Origin: Massilia sp.
GTDB lineage: Bacteria; Pseudomonadota; Gammaproteobacteria; Burkholderiales; Burkholderiaceae_D
Length of the DNA: 5,898 nucleotides
Direction of reading: 5' to 3'
Assembly (NCBI GenBank): GCA_003484545.1
Contig: DNCF01000381.1
Coordinates: 1 to 5,898, forward strand
The notes below the pieces were generated by a model. The model was given only the letters and a program-made list of their open reading frames with translations. It did no database searches and was not told the DNA's origin. Positions 1 to 5,882 of the stretch are shown here, in pieces. Position 1 is the stretch's first letter. Every line of letters starts with the position of its first letter. Both the position numbers and the translations under genes were made by a program.

Positions 1-330
1 GGGCGGCGGCAGCGCCCCCCCGGCCCGCGCGGCGGGCCGGCGGCCCCCCCCGCCCCAGCCGCAACCGCCGGCGGCGCCACGGCCCACGCGGTCAGCTTCC
101 AGCAGGTCAAGGGCGTGATCGACCAGCGTTGCGCGATGTGCCACTCGGCCGCGCTGCCGAGCAAGGGCATCGCCTTCGATTCGCCGGCCTCGATCAAGCG
201 CCATGCGCAGCAGATGTACCAGCAGACCGTGGTGCTGAAGGTCATGCCCTTGAATAACGCTACCCAGATCACCGCCGGAGAGCGGGACTTGCTCAAGCGT
301 TGGTACGAAGAGGGCGCCCCGGTCGAGTAA
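1..330 (+). CDS. puuD: Urate hydroxylase PuuD, C-terminal cytochrome c domain (5' partial)
   Basis: Only the last 109 codons are present; the frame is open from base 1 to the TAA at 328-330, so the GTG at 115 is internal and not a start. The visible part is a Pro/Ala/Gly-rich low-complexity linker (codons 1 to about 32) followed by a small class I cytochrome c domain. The heme-binding CAMCH motif (C-x-x-C-H) lies at 130-144, and the Met in KVMPLNN (codon 244-246) is the likely axial ligand. In the PuuD family an N-terminal multi-pass membrane domain oxidises urate to 5-hydroxyisourate and the fused periplasmic cytochrome c takes the electrons. The catalytic part lies outside the window, so the name rests on the style of this domain and on the purine permease directly downstream. 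A generic c-type cytochrome domain on another membrane protein is the alternative. The first ~50 nt are unusually C/G-homopolymeric and may hide an indel. Confidence 0.8.
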   Translation, partial: GRRQRPPGPRGGPAAPPAPAATAGGATAHAVSFQQVKGVIDQRCAMCHSAALPSKGIAFDSPASIKRHAQQMYQQTVVLKVMPLNNATQITAGERDLLKRWYEEGAPVE

Positions 331-426
331 GAACCGGGTCCTCACCGGATGGCGGGCCGGTAACTGCGGTCCTCGCCCGGCCAGCAGCATGCATTCTTTG
401 GTTGCAGACTTACGTCAATAATAATC

Positions 427-432
427 AGGAGA
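427..432 (+). promoter_or_regulatory. Ribosome binding site of the purine permease
   Basis: AGGAGA sits 5 nt before the ATG at 438 and fixes that start. The open frame continues upstream to 300, but the extra residues are Arg/Gly-rich with no membrane character and overlap the puuD end, so the longer form is not believed. Confidence 0.8.
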
Positions 433-437
433 CAAGC

Positions 438-1961
438 ATGAAACACCAGAGCCGCCATCCGGTGGACGAGAAACTGCCACTCGGGCGACTGAGCGCACTC
501 GGCCTGCAGCACGTGCTGGTCATGTACGCCGGCGCCATCGCCGTACCCTTGATCGTGGGCCGCGCCCTGAAACTGTCGCCGGCGGAGGTCACGATGCTGA
601 TCTCGGCCGACCTGTTCTGTTGCGGCCTGGTGACCCTGATCCAGTCCTTCGGGCTGGGCTCGTGGTTCGGCATCCGGCTGCCGGTCATGATGGGCGTCAC
701 CTTCGCCGCCGTCGGGCCGATGGTGGCGATCGCGAACGCCGTGCCCGGCGTCGACGGCGCCCGGGCCATCTTCGGCGCCGGCATCGGCGCCGGCCTGCTG
801 GCGATCCTGATCGCCCCCTTGATGAGCCGCATGCTGCGCTTCTTTCCGCCGGTCGTCACCGGCACCATCATCCTGGTCATCGGCGTCAGCCTGATGCGGG
901 TCGGGGTCGGCTGGGCCATGGGCGGCCAGGACTCGGCGGCGCAGACGGTCGACGTCGCGCGCCTTGCCGTGATGGTCGACGACGCCAAGGCGGCCGCCGC
1001 CGCAACGGCCTCCGCCATGCCGGAAACCGTCGCTGCGCCAGCCCTGAAGCTGGCCGGCCCGATCCCGATGAACCCGAATCCCGCCTATGGGGCGCTGGAC
1101 GACATGGCGATCGCGGCCTTCGTGCTGGTCGTGGTGCTGGCCCTGGTCAAGTATGCGCGCGGCTTCGTCTGCAACATCTCGATCCTGCTCGGCATCGTGG
1201 CCGGCTGCAGCGTGGCCTACGCCGCGGGCAAGATGCACTTCGATAAGGTCGGCAAGGCCAACTGGTTCGAGCTGGTCACGCCCTTCGCTTTCGGCATGCC
1301 GACCTTCGACATCGTGATGATCCTCACGCTCACCGTGGTGATGGTGGTGGTCATGATCGAGTCGGCCGGCATGTTCCTGGCCCTGTCCGACATGACCGGC
1401 AAGAAGATCGACCAGGCCCAGCTGGCGGCCGGGCTGCGCACCGACGCCCTCGGCACCCTGATCGGCGGCGTCTTCAATACCTTCCCCCACACCAGCTTCT
1501 CCCAGAACGTCGGCCTGGTCGCCGTCACCGGCGTCAAGAGCCGCTGGGTCTGCGTGGCGGGCGGCTTCATCATGATCGTGCTCGGCATGCTGCCGAAGAT
1601 GGCGGCGCTGGTCGAGGCGATTCCGCAGTTCGTGCTGGGCGGCGCCGGTCTCGTCATGTTCGGCATGGTGGCGGCGGCCGGCATCCGCATCCTGAGCCGG
1701 GTCGACTTCCAGAACAACCGCTTCAACCTCTACATCGTCGCGCTGTCGATCGGCTTCGGCCTGATCCCGCTGGTGGCGCCGCGCTGGGCCCAGCAGATGT
1801 CGCACAACCTGCATCCGCTGCTGGAATCGGGCATCCTGCTGACCGCCGTGGCCGCGGTGGCGCTCAACCTGTTCTTCAACGGCAGCCGCGACGTTCCGGT
1901 GGCCAGCCACGAAGACCATGGCGCCATGGAGCACTCCGTTGCGCAGGCGGGCAAGGCATGA
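438..1961 (+). CDS. NCS2/NAT family purine permease (urate/xanthine type)
   Basis: A 507-aa inner-membrane transporter of the nucleobase-ascorbate (NCS2) family, which brings nucleobases or urate into the cytoplasm with protons or sodium. The family fold has 14 membrane segments, and the sequence shows long hydrophobic stretches throughout. Family landmarks are the QH pair in the first segment (Q24-H25, in GLQHVLVMYAG), an acidic residue in IESAGMF (E308) matching the substrate-binding Glu, and the NAT signature Q-N-x-G-x4-T-[RKG] as Q356-N357-V-G359...T364-G365. Residues ~165-210 form a hydrophilic, Ala-rich loop longer than the family's usual connection there. The gene follows puuD by 107 nt and overlaps the next gene by ATGA, so all three are probably one operon. 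Context favours urate as substrate; xanthine or uracil cannot be excluded from sequence alone. UacT, PucJ and XanQ are relatives, so no symbol is assigned. Confidence 0.92.
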   Translation: MKHQSRHPVDEKLPLGRLSALGLQHVLVMYAGAIAVPLIVGRALKLSPAEVTMLISADLFCCGLVTLIQSFGLGSWFGIRLPVMMGVTFAAVGPMVAIANAVPGVDGARAIFGAGIGAGLLAILIAPLMSRMLRFFPPVVTGTIILVIGVSLMRVGVGWAMGGQDSAAQTVDVARLAVMVDDAKAAAAATASAMPETVAAPALKLAGPIPMNPNPAYGALDDMAIAAFVLVVVLALVKYARGFVCNISILLGIVAGCSVAYAAGKMHFDKVGKANWFELVTPFAFGMPTFDIVMILTLTVVMVVVMIESAGMFLALSDMTGKKIDQAQLAAGLRTDALGTLIGGVFNTFPHTSFSQNVGLVAVTGVKSRWVCVAGGFIMIVLGMLPKMAALVEAIPQFVLGGAGLVMFGMVAAAGIRILSRVDFQNNRFNLYIVALSIGFGLIPLVAPRWAQQMSHNLHPLLESGILLTAVAAVALNLFFNGSRDVPVASHEDHGAMEHSVAQAGKA

Positions 1962-2830
1962 AGCGCGCACCCCACGCCATCGCCGCCGTCGTGCTGGCCG
2001 CCGGCGCGGCCGGGTTGACCGGCTCGGCCCAGGCGGCCGACTGGAGCGACACCTCGCTCGGCTACCGTACCGGCACGCGCTTCGCCGAACCCTTCAACGC
2101 GAACGACATCCGCAAGCACATCGTCCAGCTGAACCACGTCAGCGGCTACAAGTACGGGACCAATTTCGCGAACCTAGACCTGCTCCTGTCCGACAAGAGC
2201 GATCCGTCCTCCAAGGGCGCGACCTCGGGCGCACAGGAGTTCTACCTGGTGTACCGGCACACGGTCGAGTGGGGCAAGGTCGGCGGCACGCCGCTGCGCT
2301 TCGGCCCCCTGCGCGATGCCGGCCTGACCCTGGGCTTCGACGTCAACACCAAGAACGACGCCGGCTACAACTCCAAGAAACGGATGCTGGTGGCGGGACC
2401 GACCTTCATGTTCGACGTGCCGGGCATGCTGAACGTCGGCCTCTACGGCCTGTGGGAGAGCAACGCGCCCTACAACGGCTACACCGGCGTCTCCACGCCG
2501 CGCTACCGCTACGACACCCATCCGATGCTGGGCGTGGTCTGGGCCTTTCCATTGGCCTCGTCCAGGCTGTCGTTCGAAGGCTACGCGAACCTCATCGGCG
2601 CCAAGGGCAAGAACGAGTTCGGGCGCGACACCGCGACCGAGACCAACATCGACATGCAGCTGATGCTCGACGTCGGCACCTGGTTCGGTGCGAAGGCCAA
2701 GCGCTTCCGGGCCGGCGTGGCCTACCAGTACTGGAAGAACAAGTTCGGCAACAAGTTCGGCAACGACGGCCGCAGCATTCCCGGTGCGACGGCGCGCACG
2801 CCGATGATCAAGGCCCAGTACCACTTCTAG
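1958..2830 (+). CDS. Tsx-like outer-membrane channel protein
   Basis: A 290-aa secreted protein with a clear signal peptide: MKR, a hydrophobic Ala/Val/Leu core to about residue 20, then SAQA with cleavage after A26 (A24-Q25-A26). The mature part has alternating polar and aromatic residues typical of a beta-barrel and ends in KAQYHF, whose terminal Phe is the usual signal for insertion by the BAM machinery. Overall pattern and length resemble the nucleoside-specific channel (Tsx) family. In E. coli, Tsx passes nucleosides across the outer membrane. Its start overlaps the permease stop by ATGA and only a weak AAGG lies before the ATG, so translation is probably coupled to the permease. I infer that it feeds urate, purines or nucleosides to that permease. 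The family link is by eye and the barrel is diverged; an uncharacterised outer-membrane protein is the fallback reading. Confidence 0.78.
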   Translation: MKRAPHAIAAVVLAAGAAGLTGSAQAADWSDTSLGYRTGTRFAEPFNANDIRKHIVQLNHVSGYKYGTNFANLDLLLSDKSDPSSKGATSGAQEFYLVYRHTVEWGKVGGTPLRFGPLRDAGLTLGFDVNTKNDAGYNSKKRMLVAGPTFMFDVPGMLNVGLYGLWESNAPYNGYTGVSTPRYRYDTHPMLGVVWAFPLASSRLSFEGYANLIGAKGKNEFGRDTATETNIDMQLMLDVGTWFGAKAKRFRAGVAYQYWKNKFGNKFGNDGRSIPGATARTPMIKAQYHF

Positions 2831-2881
2831 GCGGCCAGCGCACCGTCTCCGCCCCGGTCGAGGGCGCACCTCCGGGCACGC

Positions 2882-2909
2882 CGGGGCAGGCAAGCGCTTG
2901 CCTGCCCCG
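2882..2909 (+). terminator. Perfect 28-bp palindrome, probable terminator of the purine operon
   Basis: Each arm is 14 nt (CGGGGCAGGCAAGC and its exact complement) with no unpaired spacer, so an RNA hairpin would have a stem of about 12 bp closed by a short loop. It lies 51 nt after the Tsx-like gene's stop and is followed by TATTGCG rather than a T-run, so it is not a textbook intrinsic terminator. It may stop transcription poorly, protect the 3' end of the mRNA, or be a protein-binding site. No convergent gene lies on the other side. Confidence 0.55.
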
Positions 2910-3017
2910 TATTGCGCTGACAATTGTGAACATTTAACCAGAAATGTCTCATATCGTTGTCCGGGGCCAACACCTCTTACCCAATCAGAAGCTTTTTGGT
3001 CGAAAGCGATACAAAAG

Positions 3018-3048
3018 TTGATTCTGCGTAAGTTCGCGCACTTAAAAT
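3018..3048 (+). promoter_or_regulatory. Candidate sigma-70-type promoter of the chemoreceptor gene
   Basis: TTGATT at 3018-3023 (4 of 6 to TTGACA) and TAAAAT at 3043-3048 (5 of 6 to TATAAT) are separated by 19 nt, longer than the usual 17. Transcription would start near 3055 and leave a leader of about 110 nt. It is the best pair I see in the AT-rich stretch, but the spacing makes it a weak call. Confidence 0.3.
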
Positions 3049-3167
3049 CGTTGAATTCCCGGCGTGAATGTGTGGGTGGTGTTCAATATCTTCTACTCAT
3101 TCATCAAATCCGACAAATCAAGGCAGGCGGCCGCAGGGCCGGCATTCCTCTATCTCTTTATAGAACA

Positions 3168-4802
3168 ATGAAACATCTGAAGATCGGCCAACGCCTGGCC
3201 CTGGGTTTCGGCATCGTCGTCGTCCTGATGGTGGCTGTCCTCGCCACCGGCCTGAATGCCTTGTCCGCGATGCGCGACACGATCGACAACATCGTCAACG
3301 ACAACAACGTGAAGATCGAGGCCGTGACCGACCTGCGCGACGCCGAGCGCCAACTGGCCATTGCCGTGCGCGACCTGACGCTGGTCACGGACGAGCAGGC
3401 GATGCAGCAGGCGGATGGGCGCATGACCGCCGCCTCCGACAAGTATGCGCAGGCGATGGCGGTATTGCAGGAGCGTGTGCGTTCGAGCCAGGGGCGGGAA
3501 CTGCTCGCCAGGATCGTGGCTGCGGAAGCGGCGGCCGTGCCCCAGTTCGAACTCGTGCGCCGCTATGGCAGGAACAACGAACTGGAAGCCGGCGTGAAGC
3601 ACCTGACCGGGGTGGTGGCGCCGGCCGTGAACACCTGGATGGCCGCCATCGACGCGCTGCTGGCCCACCAGGCGAAGGTCAACGAGCAGGAAGAGCAGGC
3701 CGCGAATGCCTCCTACGTCGCCGCCTACCGGGTCCTGCTCGGCCTTGGCATGGCGGCGCTGCTGGCGGCAGCAAGCATTGCCTGGGTCAGCGCACGCTCG
3801 ATCACGAAGCCGATGAACGAAGCCGTTGCCGTCGCGCGCACTGTCGCCGCGGGCGACCTGACCAGCACCATCTCGGTGCACTCGCGCGACGAGACAGGCC
3901 AACTGCTCGCCTCCCTGAGCACGATGAACGACAGCCTGGTGCAGATCGTCGCCAGGGTGCGCGGCGGCACCGATGCCATCGCCACGGCGGCGGGCGAAAT
4001 CGCAGCGGGAAACCTGGACCTGTCGTCGCGCACCGAGCAGCAGGCCGGCGCGCTGGAGGAGACCGCATCCTCGATGGAGGAACTGACCGCGACGGTCAAG
4101 CAGAACGCCGAGAATGCGCGCCGGGCGAATGCGCTCGCGGCCGGCGCCTCGACCATCGCGGCGCAAGGCGGCGAGGTCGTCGCGCGCGTGGTCGAGACGA
4201 TGCGCTTCATCGACGCGTCGTCGAAGAAGATCGTCGACATCATCGGCGTGATCGATGGCATCGCGTTCCAGACCAATATCCTCGCGCTCAATGCGGCGGT
4301 GGAAGCGGCCAGGGCGGGCGAGCAGGGCCGGGGCTTCGCCGTGGTCGCGTCCGAGGTGCGCAACCTGGCGCACCGCTCCGCCACCGCGGCCAGGGAAATC
4401 AAGGACCTGATCGGCGATTCGGTCGAGAAGGTGGAGACCGGCAGCCAGCTTGTCGGCGAGGCGGGCGCCACCATGGAGCGGGTGGTGCACAGCGTGCGCC
4501 AGGTGAACGACATCATGGCCGAGATCTCCGCCGCCAGCGGCGAGCAGGAGCGCGGGATCGAGCAGATCAACCAGGCCATCGGCGAGATGGACATGGTCAC
4601 CCAGCAGAACGCCTCGCTGGTCGAGGAAGCCGCCGCCGCCGCGCAGTCCCTGCGGGATCAGTCGGGCGGCCTGGTGGACACCGTCAGCGTCTTCAAGATC
4701 CCGGGCCGGAACGCCGCATCGCGCGGCAGCCCGGGCATGGACCTCGCCGCACCCGGCTTCGGACCGGCACGGGCGGAACTGGCCGCGCCGGCGCTTTCCT
4801 GA
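3168..4802 (+). CDS. Methyl-accepting chemotaxis protein (Tsr-like, 36H class)
   Basis: A 544-aa transmembrane chemoreceptor that controls the CheA kinase through CheW. Order of parts: membrane segment 1 (~10-29), a periplasmic helical sensor (~30-187) resembling the four-helix-bundle MCP type, membrane segment 2 (~189-207), HAMP (~208-262, with P215 and the D-E-T-G element at E242), then a long coiled-coil signalling domain. The hairpin tip, with GIAFQTNILALNAAVEAA from G364 and R382, is nearly the same as Tsr. Methylation-type Glu/Gln sites are at Q291, E298 and E305, six residues offset from Tsr Q297/E304/Q311. The C-terminus ends ...AELAAPALS, with no NWETF-type CheR/CheB docking peptide. 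The ATG at 3168 is chosen because the MKxLKIGQRLALGFG opening is typical of such receptors; upstream residues look non-coding. No good Shine-Dalgarno is visible. It is probably transcribed separately from the purine genes. The ligand is unknown. Confidence 0.95.
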   Translation: MKHLKIGQRLALGFGIVVVLMVAVLATGLNALSAMRDTIDNIVNDNNVKIEAVTDLRDAERQLAIAVRDLTLVTDEQAMQQADGRMTAASDKYAQAMAVLQERVRSSQGRELLARIVAAEAAAVPQFELVRRYGRNNELEAGVKHLTGVVAPAVNTWMAAIDALLAHQAKVNEQEEQAANASYVAAYRVLLGLGMAALLAAASIAWVSARSITKPMNEAVAVARTVAAGDLTSTISVHSRDETGQLLASLSTMNDSLVQIVARVRGGTDAIATAAGEIAAGNLDLSSRTEQQAGALEETASSMEELTATVKQNAENARRANALAAGASTIAAQGGEVVARVVETMRFIDASSKKIVDIIGVIDGIAFQTNILALNAAVEAARAGEQGRGFAVVASEVRNLAHRSATAAREIKDLIGDSVEKVETGSQLVGEAGATMERVVHSVRQVNDIMAEISAASGEQERGIEQINQAIGEMDMVTQQNASLVEEAAAAAQSLRDQSGGLVDTVSVFKIPGRNAASRGSPGMDLAAPGFGPARAELAAPALS

Positions 4803-4817
4803 GAATCGCGCCGCGCG

Positions 4818-4826
4818 TGGCATAAT
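4818..4826 (+). promoter_or_regulatory. Candidate extended -10 promoter for the ABM-SRAP pair
   Basis: TGGCATAAT matches an extended -10 element (TGn plus CATAAT, 5 of 6 to TATAAT) in the short gap after the chemoreceptor stop. No good -35 is seen at 16-18 nt, which fits an extended -10 promoter. Transcription would begin near 4833, about 40 nt before the ATG at 4874. No LexA-type CTGT-N8-ACAG box is visible between 4803 and 4873, despite the downstream SRAP gene. Confidence 0.45.
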
Positions 4827-4834
4827 CTGCTCGA

Positions 4835-4851
4835 GCGCGCGGTCCGCGCGC
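4835..4851 (+). other. GC-only hairpin/odd palindrome in the ABM leader
   Basis: GCGCGCGG, a single T, then CCGCGCGC form a perfect 8-bp inverted repeat centred on 4843. It falls at or just after the predicted transcription start and 6 nt before the ribosome binding site. It could be a terminator for the chemoreceptor gene (followed only by CGTTTC), a 5'-end stabilising hairpin, or an operator. Confidence 0.45.
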
Positions 4852-4857
4852 CGTTTC

Positions 4858-4865
4858 AGGGGAGG
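4858..4865 (+). promoter_or_regulatory. Strong ribosome binding site of the ABM gene
   Basis: AGGGGAGG ends 8 nt before the ATG at 4874. It also rules out the out-of-frame ATG at 4866, which overlaps the site itself. Confidence 0.8.
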
Positions 4866-4873
4866 ATGCTCGA

Positions 4874-5173
4874 ATGGTGCTCGAGAGCGCGGAAATCATG
4901 ATCAAGCCCGGCATGGAAGCGGAGTTCGAGGCCGGCGTGCGGCAGGCGGCGCCGCTGTTCCAACGCGCCCGCGGTTGCGCGGGCATGGGGCTCCGGCGCG
5001 GCATCGAGAACCCGCGCGCCTACCGCCTGCTGGTGCGCTGGGAGACGGTCGAGGACCATACCGTCCATTTCCGCAACAGCGCGGACTTCCAGGAATGGCG
5101 TCGCCTCGTCGGCCACTGTTTCGACGGCGCCCCGACCGTCACCCATCTCGACACCGTGTTCGACGCTTTCTGA
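4874..5173 (+). CDS. ABM-fold protein (antibiotic biosynthesis monooxygenase family)
   Basis: A 99-aa soluble, probably cytoplasmic protein with the pattern of the dimeric alpha/beta-barrel ABM superfamily: an opening strand (LESAEIMIKPGME), an acidic helix (~14-31), strands around RAYRLLVRWET (W56), the usual H-x-x-x-F helix (H62...H65-F66), the FQEWRRLV helix, and a final strand THLDTVFDAF. Length is normal for one ABM unit. Family members include quinone-forming monooxygenases, heme-degrading IsdG-type enzymes and many of unknown role. The Asn that IsdG enzymes use in the first strand is not seen (MVLESAEIMIKPG), so heme degradation is not supported. It is the first gene of a probable two-gene unit with the SRAP gene 13 nt downstream. 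The substrate is unknown and catalysis is unproven. Confidence 0.85.
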   Translation: MVLESAEIMIKPGMEAEFEAGVRQAAPLFQRARGCAGMGLRRGIENPRAYRLLVRWETVEDHTVHFRNSADFQEWRRLVGHCFDGAPTVTHLDTVFDAF

Positions 5174-5186
5174 CCCCGCCACCGTC

Positions 5187-5882
5187 ATGTGCGTCAACTA
5201 CCGTCCTCCCACGCCCGAGCAGTTCGGCAAGTTCGGCTCGCTCGGCGCCTTCAGCGAACTGCCGGCCGACTGGCGCTGGCCGGAAGAAACCTGGAAGGAC
5301 TACGCCGCGCCGATCCTGCGCGCCGGCGCCGATGGCCGGCTTGATGCCTGCCTGGCCACCTACGGCATGGTCCCGCGGCGCCACATACCGCCCGGCGTCA
5401 AGCCCTTCGACACCATGAACGCGCGCGCCGAATCGCTGGTCGAACGCCGCTCGTTCGCCCCGGCCTGGCGCCGGCTGCAGCTGTGCGCGGTGCCGATGGC
5501 CTGGTTCTACGAACCCTGCTACGAGAGCGGGCGCGCCGTGCGCCACGCGATCGGCATGGCGGACGAGTCGCTGTTTTTCGTGGCCGGACTGTGGCGCGAC
5601 TGGCAGGAGCCCGATGGCGGCGTCTCGTCCTCCTTCACCCAGATCACCATCAACGCCGACGAGCACGCGTTGATGCGCCGCATGCACAAGCCGGGCGACG
5701 AGAAGCGCTCGCTGGTGATCCTGCCGCACGACGAGGTCGAGGACTGGCTGGCCTGCCGCAGCATCGACATGGCGCACAGCTTCCTGCGCCATTATCCGGC
5801 GGACCGCATGCGCGACTGGCCGGCGCCGGCCGCGGCGCGCGCCAAGGCGCCGCCGCCTTCGCCGAACCTCGAACTGTTCTGA
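5187..5882 (+). CDS. SRAP-domain protein (YedK/HMCES family abasic-site protection)
   Basis: A 231-aa protein of the SOS-response-associated peptidase family, which forms a covalent thiazolidine link through Cys2 to abasic sites in single-stranded DNA. The four key residues are visible: C2 (MCVNY; the start is fixed because Cys must follow Met1), N78 in MNARAES, E109 in WFYEP, and H167 in MHKPGDEKRSLVIL, matching YedK C2/N75/E105/H160. It is diverged from YedK: MCVNY replaces MCGRF and TYGMVPRR stands where WG-x-x-P-x-W is usual. The core ends near residue 209, then a Pro/Ala-rich tail (210-231) closes with NLELF, which resembles a beta-sliding-clamp binding motif. No Shine-Dalgarno is seen in the 13-nt gap, so translation likely depends on the ABM gene upstream. 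No LexA box is visible, so SOS control is not supported here. Family assignment is firm; the tail's role is inference. Confidence 0.93.
   Translation: MCVNYRPPTPEQFGKFGSLGAFSELPADWRWPEETWKDYAAPILRAGADGRLDACLATYGMVPRRHIPPGVKPFDTMNARAESLVERRSFAPAWRRLQLCAVPMAWFYEPCYESGRAVRHAIGMADESLFFVAGLWRDWQEPDGGVSSSFTQITINADEHALMRRMHKPGDEKRSLVILPHDEVEDWLACRSIDMAHSFLRHYPADRMRDWPAPAAARAKAPPPSPNLELF

Larger units (their letters stand above)
2831..3167. other. 337-nt intergenic region upstream of the chemoreceptor gene
   Basis: No believable gene is present. The open frame that enters the chemoreceptor from 2898 gives residues with no domain character. The first 50 nt are GC-rich spacer, then comes the palindrome. 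From about 2911 to 3120 the DNA is clearly richer in A/T than its surroundings, as expected for a promoter and regulator-binding region. A small imperfect hairpin is possible at 2991-3007 (GCTTT / AAAGC with a 7-nt loop). Confidence 0.7.

Noticed and set aside
398..425. TTGGTT / AATAAT promoter-like pair before the permease
   Set aside because: The -10 abuts the ribosome binding site at 427, so transcription would start inside or after it. The operon with puuD explains expression better.
300..437. N-terminal extension of the permease to a start at 300
   Set aside because: It overlaps the puuD end, has Arg/Gly-rich content, and the ATG at 438 has a good ribosome binding site and the normal family N-terminus.
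342..1970. Very long antisense open frame (542 codons) opposite the permease
   Set aside because: It is His/Asp/Arg/Gly-rich low-complexity translation, mirroring the hydrophobic codons of a well-supported permease in high-GC DNA. No domain or start signal.
1918..2937. 339-codon + strand open frame overlapping the Tsx-like gene
   Set aside because: Arg-rich out-of-frame shadow of a gene that has a clear signal peptide and a terminal Phe.
2898..3167. N-terminal extension of the chemoreceptor to a start at 2898
   Set aside because: The 90 extra residues lie in AT-rich intergenic DNA overlapping the palindrome and precede a typical receptor N-terminus.
3150..4823. Long antisense open frame (557 codons) opposite the chemoreceptor
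   Set aside because: Same high-GC shadow effect; His/Arg/Gly-rich with no recognisable domain, while the + strand has a near-canonical chemoreceptor.
4818..4831. Sigma-54-like TGGCA...TGC upstream of the ABM gene
   Set aside because: Only 8 nt separate the GG and GC pairs instead of 10, so the spacing rule fails. An extended -10 reading fits better.
4803..4873. Possible LexA/SOS box upstream of the ABM-SRAP pair
   Set aside because: I looked for CTGT-N8-ACAG and found none; the family name alone does not prove SOS control.
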